Assembly (NCBI GenBank): GCA_036362985.1
Contig: JAYGXS010000009.1
Location: 19,358,052 to 19,422,051 of the forward strand
DNA from: Ligula intestinalis
Taxonomy: Eukaryota; Platyhelminthes; Cestoda; Diphyllobothriidea; Diphyllobothriidae
Length of the DNA: 64,000 bases
Reading direction: 5' to 3'
Program-made: the position numbers and the translations under genes
Part shown: in pieces, positions 39,252 to 49,304 of the stretch
Numbering within the stretch: position 1 is the first letter of the stretch
How the letters are laid out: every line of letters starts with the position of its first letter
The notes under the pieces: model-generated
Database searches by the model: none
The model's input: only the letters and a program-made list of their open reading frames with translations
Told to the model about the DNA's origin: nothing

Positions 39252-40119
39252 ATGGCGAAGAGAAAAAGAGATAAGTACCGTACAATTCAGGACGAATGGG
39301 CCGAAAAATTCGCCTTTATGGAGAGATTAGATTATGCAGTTTGTCTAATTTGCAATGACAAGTTAACATAGATGTAACGGTCAAACGTAAAGCGCCACCT
39401 CAACATATGCTATGATACTTTTGCATCTGCGGGAGACGGCCGAAAGAAAGCATGCCAAGAGCTACTGAGCAGAATGCAAGCCAGCCAGCAGCAACTCCGC
39501 GTATGGACTCAGGAAGGTGACTAACTCCGCGAGCTTTGCTGGATCTTTATCAATAGTTAGGAACGGAAAATCATTCACAGATGGTGAGTTTGCTAAAAAC
39601 GTTCATGCTGGATGTAACCAATAAACCTTTTGATGATCTTCCAAACAAATACAAGATAATCAAGTGGATACGAGACATGCCTTTGTCGGCTAAAAATTGT
39701 TCATGAGCGTACCATCATGATGGCAACCCACGTGGAGGAAACGCAGGTGAAAGACATAAATGCAGCGCCGTTCTTTTCCATTGCTTTGGATGAGTCAACA
39801 GACGTAAGACATTTGGCGCAGTTCAGCGTAATTGCAAGATATGCTGCTGGCGATATACTGCACGAAGAAAATCTTGCGTTTCTGCCAATAAAAGGGTCTA
39901 CAAGAGGTGATGATTTATTCAAGTCTTTCATGGAGTTCCCTCAGGAAAAAACCACGTAAGGATAAACTTATCTCAGTGTGTACTGATGGTGCTCCGTGCA
40001 TGGTTGGGAAAAACAAAGGCTTTGTAGCGCTTCTCTGTGAACATGAAAATACACCTATCCTATGTTCCCATTGCATTCTACACCAGGAGCCTCATTGTGC
40101 CCAGATATGTGACGGGTAG
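39252..40119 (+). pseudogene. hAT transposase, BED-finger type, degraded and truncated
   Basis: The start MAKRKRDKYRTIQDEWAEKF is followed by a BED-like zinc finger (VCLICND, then VKRHLNICYDTF) interrupted by two stops. Further on come HVEETQVKDINAAPFFSIAL, DESTDVRHLAQFSVIARYAA and a TDGAPCMVGKNKGFVALL block with an HCILHQE-type motif. These are the usual landmarks of ZBED5/GTF2IRD2-like hAT transposases. Stops occur at several points and at least one frameshift lies near 39950. The sequence ends at 40117, where a minus-strand retrotransposon tail begins, so the C-terminal part was cut off. Confidence 0.85.
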
Positions 40120-40625
40120 ATAAATAAATAAATTTTATATTTTAGCCCCGGAGGGCCTCGTCATTGCAAACTTAGTGTTGTGGAAAAATAAATACAAAGT
40201 TGATAAATGCTGCTCTCCTTGAGCAACCACTTAGGCAGCGGGAGCGTTCGGTAATGTAGGCAGCTAAATTCATCCATGCTAACTTCTTCCAGTGTGGCAT
40301 TGATGCGAGCAGGGAAACCGAATCACGCGGGATTACGGCATTTAGGGGAGAGTTTTCTACTGAGAACCGGAGCCGGCTATCCTTCTGAGGAAATAAAGTG
40401 TTTGTGGAGGCCCAGAATGACTTTGATGACCTGTTAACCTCCGCTGAGGTGATTTTTTTGGACCAGGTCGCTGACTTCCTGTTATAAGCGTAGCGGGATG
40501 CGGCATGGCTGATGCGCAGATAAAAGCTCGTATAACTGCCGGGCTGCCTATCCCAAACGATAACATCCACAGAGCTGCTGAGCAGAATCCCTAGTGCCTG
40601 CTTATCGTGCTTTTCAATGGTGGGG
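40117..40625 (-). repeat. 3' end of CR1-like element, truncated extra copy
   Basis: On the minus strand it ends CGAGGCCCTC and a TAAAATATAAAATTTATTTA tail. 40117-40250 matches 40640-40770 closely. It is a 5'-truncated insertion that interrupts the hAT sequence at 40117. The reading frames in it are probably 3' UTR. Confidence 0.75.
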
Positions 40626-40639
40626 TCTGTGAGTATGAT

Positions 40640-42570
40640 AGAACATAAATATAAATAAATTTTATATTTTAGGCCCAGAGGGCCTCGTCATTGCTAACTT
40701 AGTGCTGTGGAAAAATAAATACACAGTTGATAAATGCTGCTCTCCATGAAACAACCACATAGACAGCGGGAGCGATTAGTATTTTTGGTAGATTAATTCA
40801 TATTCACCAACATATCGTCATTTTAAAATAGTAGTCAACGCATGGTGAACTAAGGAGGAAGCAGTGAAAAATAACTCCTACCAATAAAGCGGAGGCAGAG
40901 TTCAGCGGACCCCCACTTAAAAAAACAAAACGTAGGAGAAAAAACTGCTTCCATAGAATTAGGGAGGTTGGTTGAGAGGATTGATTGTAGTACAATGAGA
41001 CAGGACTGTTGATGAGAACGTATGAGGGTTGGAAACGCTTCTTGTAGTTGAAGAAATCATATAGCAGCAGATGCTGCCGCTCACCACTGCAACACCGCCC
41101 GATTGGCTTCATGATCAACCATCAGGGAGGTGAGACTGTAGGAGGCCATCGCGGACATTAGGTTCGAAAAGATGAGGGAACGGTAGAGGTTACTTGGTCA
41201 TTACCGAAACGCCGGAGCTGTGACCTTGTGGACTGCGGAGTCCAGCGATGAGCTGCCTAAAATAGCAGAACCGCCATGGGCATGAATAGAGACCACGAAG
41301 TCCATCGGCAGGGTTGTAAAACGGGGAACGGAGAACGGCAATATTGGCTGGACCGAAAAGGGGAGGAAACACCGTTGCAAATATCTGTCTATAGAGGAAG
41401 AAATAGACATATATGGAAAATAATTTAGGATAAATATAACCACTTCATATACTGGGGGGACCTTTTTCAAATTCCAGAAATTGTGTGTTTGGGAAGGAGA
41501 TGGATAACAAGGACTTTATATCTTCCGAAGTTAAGTGTTTACGTAATTTGAATTTAAAAACTGCTAAGTTGGACGACTGCCTAATCACGAGGGGAATATT
41601 ATTCCAGAGGAAGGCATATTTGGAGGCAAAAAAGTGAGAATGGTTCGAAGCGGAGCTAAAGGGGGGTGCAGTAATCCTGGAGGAATTACGAGTGGCATAA
41701 TGTCTACCTGCGGGAATAAGAGCGTTGATCTGTGGGAGGTTAGGGGTAGTATTAACGCGAAAAATGAAGCAGAGGCCCGTTTCGAGTCTTCTAACCCAAA
41801 GAAATGTCATGTTCGCTAACTGACATCTCTCCGTATAAGAAATAGTGGATCGAGGTCGAGCAAATATTTTTCGCGCAAACACCCTCTGTACATCTTCAAC
41901 CTTACCGTGGTCAGAAAAATTCATTAGACCAAAGAGGGGACAACAGTATTCTACTATGGGTAGAACATACATTCGAAAAAGTTTTAACTTTATTTCCAGC
42001 AGGGAGAGATTGTATGATATAAAACCACATATCTGTGCAGCCTTCGCAGATATTCGGTCCGCATGAGGCGACAATGCTAGGTTATTTGTGTAGCTTAGAC
42101 TTAAGTCTTTTATGGTGGATCGTTCTAACAATGGAGCATTTTGAAAGACTAGGGGACGGGGAAGCTTGGCGGGACCGAAACACATGAAACTGCACTTAGA
42201 TGGAGAGAATTCCATCTGCCAGGTAGCACTCCAACGTGAGAGTGTAAGCAGGTCCACGTTTATTTTATCAACGCATATACTTGTCATGTCCTTAGAAAAT
42301 GAGTATATGCATTTGAGGTCGTCTGCATAAATGAGATTGTGTTAATTTTTCCTGAACATTCGAAATTTCGTTTATGTATAGAATGAAGAGTAAAGGACCC
42401 AAGACAGTGCCTTGTAAAATACGACTCGTGATCAGCTGAGTAGTGGAGTAACTGTTAAACGCTAAGACTTTTTGGCTGTGGTTAGACAAGTAGGAACCAG
42501 TGAAGTCGAGGAGAGGGGGACGGATGCCAATGGCTTCCAGTAGCTTGGTGAAGTGATATCGCTGGTCTTT
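40640..42570 (-). pseudogene. CR1-like RT, 5'-truncated (C-terminal half plus 3' UTR)
   Basis: The minus-strand coding starts within the palm (KLLEAIGIRPPLLDFTGSYL, LQGTVLGPLLFILYINEI), with a frameshift before the catalytic YADDLK near 42310. It continues in an open frame 42287-41445 through the thumb (YVLPIVEYCCPLFGL) to the stop. 41440-40640 is a long 3' UTR ending in an A/T tail. The palm phrase GIRPPLLDF is shared with the element at 57.8-60.9 kb, so the two are likely the same family. Confidence 0.85.
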
Positions 42571-42872
42571 ATTTATTTTTGCGCGAGCCTCAAATGATCG
42601 AGAGTTTAAAACACTGCTGGATGAAGTCGGAAATTTCTATCATGGTCTGCTTTTGCACGGCAATGTACGTTGGTTTCCGAAGGAGAATGTTCAGCGATGA
42701 TACCCATGCATCCCCTTGCTGCCCTGATCCCTTTGATCCTTTTACACCTCTCTCCCCCTCTTCCCCCTTGTTACTACTGATTGGTTTGCCTAAAACTTTC
42801 GTTTACTCTACCCTCCCTTATATTACTGCATTGTCTGACGATGAATGAATCGAAAACGTTCGTTCGCTTAAC

Positions 42873-43733
42873 TTGACCTCCTCAAAGGAGAATGTGTTTA
42901 GCCGTGTTGCAGTTTGCCTGAACGAAATCCGGACTTTCCTCGACTGCGACTTGGGGCCTGTACCACCTTCGCTTCGAAGCTGTTTGAACGAGGTGTTGTT
43001 AGGCACCCCTGCTGGTAACCTGAAAATTACCCTTCATTTGAAATATACCTTAGGTACGAGCTGGGCTTTGCCCTCTCCAGCCCCGCCCACGTCCCAGCAC
43101 ATGGGCACTTCGGACGGGCTGCTGGCCTGGATGACCAGTATCGACAACCGCCTCCGTAACATGGAGACACAAATGGCTATCATCCTCGCCAGGACGGATG
43201 CACTGCATCAGAATCCGTCTGCGGCACCAATATCGATGCCGCCAGCCCGGACGGAGTGTCCGGTTCCGTCCCCGATTACCTCTATGGAGGAATTCGAGAC
43301 GTTTGAGGAGCGCCTGTTAGATGCAAATTATTGGCAGCAGGCAGTAGGACTTTTTGCTTTTTTAAGTTATTCCTTCTTTAGGTTGCCTTCCTGCGTACGC
43401 GGGAAGCGTGCAGGGTGCACGACCTCGTCAGAGACTTCACGCGACCCCTCTTCGACAGCCGCCTGCTCGCTAAATTTAATCCAACGGGCGGCAACCAACG
43501 ACGTAATTTCCGGCTCACCAGAGCATACGCCCTGCTTGCTGGTAAGCGTTTGATTCTTCCTGAATATTCGTCAACTCCTAGATGTGTATGGAACGTGGGC
43601 GGAGGGCCGCCCAACACCGCCGACGGAATTCGAGGAGGCCGTCCGCTCCGTGCTGAAGTCGGCTGTTACCGAGCATATTCGCTTACAAAAACGGCATGAC
43701 GGGAGTGCTGATCGGGACAGTTCCACGGATTAG
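42873..43733 (+). CDS. Small protein with C-terminal DUF4806-like domain
   Basis: Read as spliced exons: about 42873-43014 (uncertain), 43081-43343, 43382-43541 and 43582-43733, with a TAG stop at 43731-43733. The last two introns are only 38 nt (43344-43381) and 40 nt (43542-43581). Both are GT-AG with clean phase, and removing them extends a coherent domain. The domain reads PITSMEEFETFEERLLDANY, then FLRTREACRVHDLV, LLAKFNPTGGNQRRNF, LTRAYALLADVYG and FEEAVRSVLKSAV. The lead-in and the F-x-x-x-G--x-x-F pattern resemble DUF4806, a domain of unknown function found in many invertebrate multi-copy genes. A possible Met start is at 43101. An upstream exon joining across 43015-43080 is consistent in phase. 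Exon 1 has no Met, so the true 5' end is unknown. Function unknown. Confidence 0.6.
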
Positions 43734-44280
43734 TTGAAGCCTCCCTCCCTTGTACATAACTCCCATACCTTTATAAATAAATCCCCCTTGTTTATGTACT
43801 ACGAATCACTTATTTCTATGTCATGTGCTTGCGGGAGGGGGGGGACGTTCACGCGGGGAAGGGCTGTGCAGGTGAAGGGGGGGCAGCATAACTCGTCGTG
43901 CCGGCCGGCCAGCTAAGCTAAACACGCAGTTACCTGGGGGAGGGCAGCGCCAATAGGTGAGGGGGGAGGACCGTATGCGTATGCCCAAGACTTGGTGGGG
44001 GGAGGTGTACGCGAGCACACCGGGAACCACTGCACATGCGTAGGGTGGGAGACACCGTACAAGCAAAAGCCTCCAATCAGTGCTCAATAAGATGGTTCGT
44101 CCTATTAAACCAATCAGCGTACACTTAGTTAACGGCAAGGCACGCAGCGACACGAAATGATGCGCGCGTGCCAGTAACATGCGTACGCATTGAGAGAGAA
44201 GCAGTAACTATCAGCCAATCATCTGAAGCACTAATATGTTCACCTTTTATGCCTACTGCTGAAGCGCATCGCGCTAGCGA
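43734..44280. other. GC-rich spacer, no gene recognised
   Basis: The sequence follows the DUF4806-like gene and contains several G-runs (around 43836 and 43880). AATAAA at about 43777 (TTTATAAATAAATCC) could serve as a polyadenylation signal for that gene. No other feature was recognised. Confidence 0.5.
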
Positions 44281-44760
44281 AATGCTACTAGGGTTGGACG
44301 TGTCAATTTTGTGAAAAACTCCTCTGCGGTGGATTTTTCACTTACTCGAGCATTAATTCCAACTGGAATTTCAAGCCACAACCTCTGCTTATCTCCGAAC
44401 TTCACACCGACGGTGTAATCACAGTTTTTACTCTACGTCGTAGAAAGGGAAAAAAGCAGAGGCTGAGTCGTTATATCACTGAGTTGTTATACACACTTAT
44501 CCTTATATTGTTATAAAATTTAGGATACTAGTGACTCTCACGTTATTTCTAAGGCAATTTTATAACCAAACACATTTCGTTGTATAAGTGACTCACTGAA
44601 GGACTTACTCTGACTTGCTGTAACGTTCTTGTATCAGTAAACTTCCACTATCTGGCCAACTAGTATTCTCTCCCTCTCACTCTTATGGGCTCTTGCGTTC
44701 GGCTTTCGACTTAATTGGCATTATCAGACGCTGGTCATAACACCAAGAATCCTAACAAGC

Positions 44761-45360
44761 ATGGAGAACTTAGATACTACAAGTCCGTTATCACGAAAAA
44801 TGTCGTCACCGCCGGATCTCGAACCCGAGTCGCAAAATCAGGTGAATAGCGGTGTTAACGCCTCAGGCAGCTCGGCCACTTCGACACAGACCCCTGACAA
44901 AAAAATCGACATGCAACCAGAAAGTAACTGCCGATATGGCCATTTGGATCATTTTATTAATCGTTCAACTCCCGCCAAACGGCCAAGATGTCTGCTAAGT
45001 TTATCGAAGTTAGACTGTGAGGACTTTGTCCTCCGCCACGAGTTTTCCGAGATGAAGCAAGAATTTTACAACGAGGCAAATAAACTGAAACAAGAAATAG
45101 CTTATCTAAAAACGCATATTTCTTGTCCAGCGGTTAAAGCGGCCCTTGTCCGTCAAAAACCTGGGGTAAATAAAAGTTCTTATGCTCAGATAGCCTTGGC
45201 CGGTAAACCTGAAACTCGCATATCATCTGCCGAACCAAGTAAACCAGCGGACTTTTCGATCGATTGCAAAGAAATTCAAATAAGTCAGCAGTCTACGCTA
45301 TCGTTACTCGGCTCAAGCAACATCAGAAATGATCTGGATTTGCATCCTAGTGCCACATAG
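44761..45360 (+). CDS. Retrotransposon ORF1-type protein
   Basis: This 199-residue open frame starts MENLDTTSPL. It has a Ser/Pro-rich N-terminal part, a probable coiled coil around residues 85-125 (SEMKQEFYNEANKLKQEIAY) and a Ser-rich C-terminus. The position upstream of an endonuclease, and a following RNA-binding-like fragment in another frame, fit ORF1 of a CR1-like element, the RNA-binding chaperone. The downstream half (45456-45854) carries MAFRIGNAPTAP and RPFKVILETEAQAQLLLERK, the usual nucleic-acid-binding end of ORF1, but it is separated by stops. Confidence 0.6.
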   Translation: MENLDTTSPLSRKMSSPPDLEPESQNQVNSGVNASGSSATSTQTPDKKIDMQPESNCRYGHLDHFINRSTPAKRPRCLLSLSKLDCEDFVLRHEFSEMKQEFYNEANKLKQEIAYLKTHISCPAVKAALVRQKPGVNKSSYAQIALAGKPETRISSAEPSKPADFSIDCKEIQISQQSTLSLLGSSNIRNDLDLHPSAT

Positions 45361-46040
45361 TTGCTCGACGCTGCACCAGAAAGCGATGATAAAGAAATCG
45401 ATTAGATCGTAAGGCCAATGAAGCATAGGGATAGAAAGGCTAAACGGGTCACGGGTTGGCACTCAGCCAACCCAATGGCCAGCACATCAGACCCTATCGA
45501 GCCGAGTGTACCGGATACAAGTGCCCGCTCGCAACAAATGCCCCATTGAGTCGCAAGCAGAAAATAGTTGTAAATGGGGCCCCAGAGTCTGCATCGACAA
45601 TTCCACAGGAACGAGTTAACCATGAAGTGGGTCTTATGAGAGCGTACACCAAACCTTTGTTAAAACCAGGCAAGTCATTCCACATTCTTATGGCATTTCG
45701 AATAGGGAATGCTCCAACAGCTCCAGCATCAAATTCTTGGCCACGACCTTTTAAAGTTATTTTAGAAACTGAAGCACAGGCGCAACTTTTGCTAGAGCGC
45801 AAACCATCCTTGCAGAATCTGCATCCACAAGTTTTTTTTTCAGCCGGATCATGAGTTGAAAGAGCGGATGAAAATGAGAAAGTTAACAATAGAGCTGGAA
45901 AAACGGAGAACCAATGGTGAGAAAAATCTCAAAATACAAGAGGGACAAATAATTCAAGTCAAAAGGATATCTCTCTGGTCGAAGCCGGTAACAGTGGCGG
46001 CCTAGCTGTCTCGCCACCGAAACCTGAGACATGTCCTCTT

Positions 46041-46375
46041 AAATTGGTCGTTTTAAATGCCAGATCACTGCTTAATAAAATGCCTCTGCTCCGGACTCTG
46101 GTTTTCGTCAATCGTCCAGACATTGCTATGGTAAATGAGACATGGGCATTGGCCTGTGTAGCTGACTCTAAACTCTCTGTTCTAGGCTATGCATGCATTC
46201 GGAATGATTGAAATAATGGCCGTGGCGGAGGAAGCTGCATCTATATAAAGCAGCCACTTGCATTTCTCCCGTTGGACTATCAACAATTTACGGCGGTAAA
46301 GGAGAGCTGCTGGCTACGAGTTGTTCTAAAAAACAAATACTCCTTACTCGTAGGCTGTGTTCATCGCCCACCTAA
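46041..46375 (+). pseudogene. Endonuclease N-terminal half (split element)
   Basis: The frame reads LKLVVLNARSLLNKM (typical endonuclease start), PDIAMVNETWA (the catalytic ET), YACIRND, then a stop, GRGGGSCIYIK, and LLVGCVHRPP at the break. One in-frame stop is seen. The remaining half of the domain is at 49305-49640. Confidence 0.85.
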
Positions 46376-49304
46376 GTAAGTAAGTGTCTGACCATCGGTT
46401 TTGATGATATCAACCAAGTGAACCAACAGGTTGGTACAGTAGGTGACGGCCTCAGGGGTTAGTTTTAAGTGATAGAGGACGTAGTTAGCGGCTCCGCACT
46501 CTTCCTTTTCTCCGATTAGTCATGAAAACTAAACGGGGTCCGGCGTGGCTGCTGTATCAAATGCAAGCCAATGCACCGCCTAACTTAGTCTTAAGTGACA
46601 GTAGCCTTTTGCGCTGGTACTACTGTACTATCTGTCCTCACTCACCCATAGTAGGTGTCTGGCCAGACTTAGGTAAATCTTTCTTCTAATACTACATACT
46701 AGGGTGTGACTTTGTGATAGTACTTGTTCGTATTGGTACTGCAAGTCAGAAGTGACGCTGATTAAGGTTTGCACTGGGCTCAGGTCGACTAGTGCTGCTG
46801 CTGGCACTGATGCCACCATTTATGAGAGGTAACGCTTATTTAGCCAACGCTGGGGCTCATATCCCCTTCGTCTCAACAGGGAGTGTTTATCTGGGTTTAA
46901 CTATTTCGGGTAAGTGCATGCTCGGGGTCATCAGCATGGCTGCGTTTGTCATGTTTTCCGCACTTTCATCTCTATCCCTGGTACTGTACGCACTAAGAAG
47001 ATGCTGATATAGTTACTTGTCTATGCTAGAAGTGCTAATTCAGTAAGGCCAGTACTTAGTATGCTATTAGTACTGCCTGTGTATGCTTTTTAAGGAGTCG
47101 CACCCAGTTTGCACTCCCAATCTGTGGGATGTAATAGTTATTAGCATTTATACAAAAATATAGCGTTTGTAGAGTAGTGATTTAAGTCAACTCTGGGCTC
47201 TTATCTCCACATGTCAGTAATAAGTGTAGTAGAACTTGCGCTAGCTCTGCCGCTATCATTTGTCAGAGTTCTGCCCATAGTCTTTCTAAATAGGTGGGCT
47301 ACAAGTACCGCTAATAGACGAAAACCGTGTTGCTGAGACTGCAATAAAGTAGAAGACTTGGGCTAAGCTTTGAGGACTCGGCTGTTCTATAAAGCCAAGC
47401 AGGTCTAGCTTAGAGACTTGACTGCACGAATTAAGGGGTTCATTTGTGTATAAGCTGGGTACTGATTTTACAGCCAATTAGAGTTTCAGGTAAGGCAGGT
47501 TGGAGTTATGTGTAGCTAATAAAACGACTTTTTATGCTGCTGTTCGGAGAAACCGCGCTTCAATCAAAGAATTAAAAATAAATGAGCTTACACGCGTCCC
47601 AAGCTTTCCTTCGGGTTGATTTGGAAGACAGCCGGCGAGAATGCGCGTCCGCGGTGTAGATACGACTCTCAGCAGGAATACTTATAGTCGTAACAACGGG
47701 CCTCGGTGTCAAGACCGTCCTCTGGCGATGTAAATTGTAATCGGCTGACAGCTGTCCATGTATGGTGATTGTGATTGTCGTGGCTTGTACATCCGTATCT
47801 TGCAAATGTTGTGTCATGTCATGCTATGTCATGTTCTGCTATTTCATGCCCCCCCCCCCTCAGGGAGCTGTGTGACACAGCTGGCCCACTTGACTCCCAT
47901 GCCCTCAGTTGTGCCAGTTATTCCGCCATTTGAGGAATTATCACATCCGGATGGCCCATTTGTGTGGTGTCACAGTCACTTTAAATCCTTGCTACTAAGG
48001 ACCTTTATTTGCAACAGCAATACGTCATAATACTTAAAGAGAAATTGTCATCAGCAGTAGCAGCAGCATGTGTTTGGCATCTATTAGTATTGGTATCCCT
48101 TTAATCATCCTCAGAGTTTGTCCTCTGCACTGAGAACCTAATTGGGTGATTATTGTAGTTACCTCCTGAAGAATACCTGATATAGCTGCAGTGAGCTATG
48201 ACTTGGAAACTAGGTTTAGATGAAGGCTATAAGCCAAATAGTTGTATAGATCTGAAATAAGAGACTTGACTACATATGCTTCGAGGTGAGCTAACCTCAT
48301 TGTTTAATAGCGATTTGTTTGAAAACTCGCCTGAAGCTGGGCTAGATTTGGATTTTTGTTTAGCTGGAGCTTCAATAAGCTAATCTATATTTGGCTAGGG
48401 GGTTCTGCTAAGCCAAAGCAGAACCATATAGGATCGGAACTAAGATCCTGGACTATATTTCTGAGACCTACAGTTGTGGCTAGGTTTAAGTACTGATAGC
48501 TCAATATGATAGGGGGTATTTCGGTATAGTGGTCTTCGGATAATCTGTATAAGGTAACCTTACATTACTCGTACCCCGAGTAGTCTTTGCCGTGCATTGA
48601 TTTGACCCCCGTTTTTACTCACGCGCGATCTTCAGGCGAGTCGTTTAAGGGGGCACCCAGTGGCCAATGCACTGTAGTAGTTTTGCAGTAATACAGTTCA
48701 GTAATGGTTCCGTCCCACGAGCGATGTCATTTCTGGCAGTAGAAAAGCGCTAAGAATGAGTTCAAGTCACGTCAACTATCATGGTCAGGCTGTTAGTCCA
48801 CTGTTCAATTCACAGAGCACTTCCCGCTTTCGGCTGAGGGCGTGGTCGGTTGCTCGACGGATTGCGATTGATATGATTTTACCGAGTTTTGCTTTTCGAA
48901 GTAGCTATTAACTGTGTCAATAGCTGAGTAGTAAGCAATTAGCCTAACATGTTAAGATGAGCTTGCAAAACTCCTCAGCTTCACGTTGTGATTCTGTAGA
49001 ACACTTGGGATTTCCTGCGAGCATGCGGTCTCTTTGTAGGGGTTCGGAGATCAGCAGGTAGAGGCAGATTACGCCGGACTACACGACAGGTTCGGGGTTA
49101 CCGAGTGATATAGCTGTTAAAGTCTATCAATTCACGTTATAAAGCACTTTTTTGAACGACGCCCGATTGGCTTGTGAATAATCAATGACAGACTGCAGCT
49201 TAGAGTCATCTATTAACCGATTTTGTGTCCAAGGGAGTTTCCGCTTCCTCCGCCGATCTGCATTTAGACTGCTCGGGGGCGCATGCTTTGCTGCAGTCTT
49301 TTCT
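46376..49304. mobile_element. 2.9-kb non-coding insertion within the endonuclease
   Basis: The insertion is flanked by a 13-bp direct repeat (46363-46375 and 49305-49317, 12 of 13 identical). About 46505-47530 belongs to the dispersed repeat also present at 4605-5300. The remaining 1.8 kb has no recognised match and no coding potential. A poly-C run is at 47851-47860. The left end has GTAAGTAAGTG and no matching inverted terminus was seen at the right end, so a DNA transposon is not supported. Confidence 0.7.
46505..47530. repeat. Dispersed non-coding repeat, copy 2 (longest)
   Basis: 46959-47420 matches 4703-5180. 46510-46605 matches 4605-4700. 46780-46990 resembles 53515-53705 more distantly, and 47395-47520 resembles 56460-56580. 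No coding frame. It is part of the 2.9-kb insertion. Confidence 0.8.

Noticed and set aside
40804..41118. 104-codon minus-strand frame after the RT at 41.4 kb
   Set aside because: It lies in the 3' UTR of a CR1-like element and has no recognisable domain.
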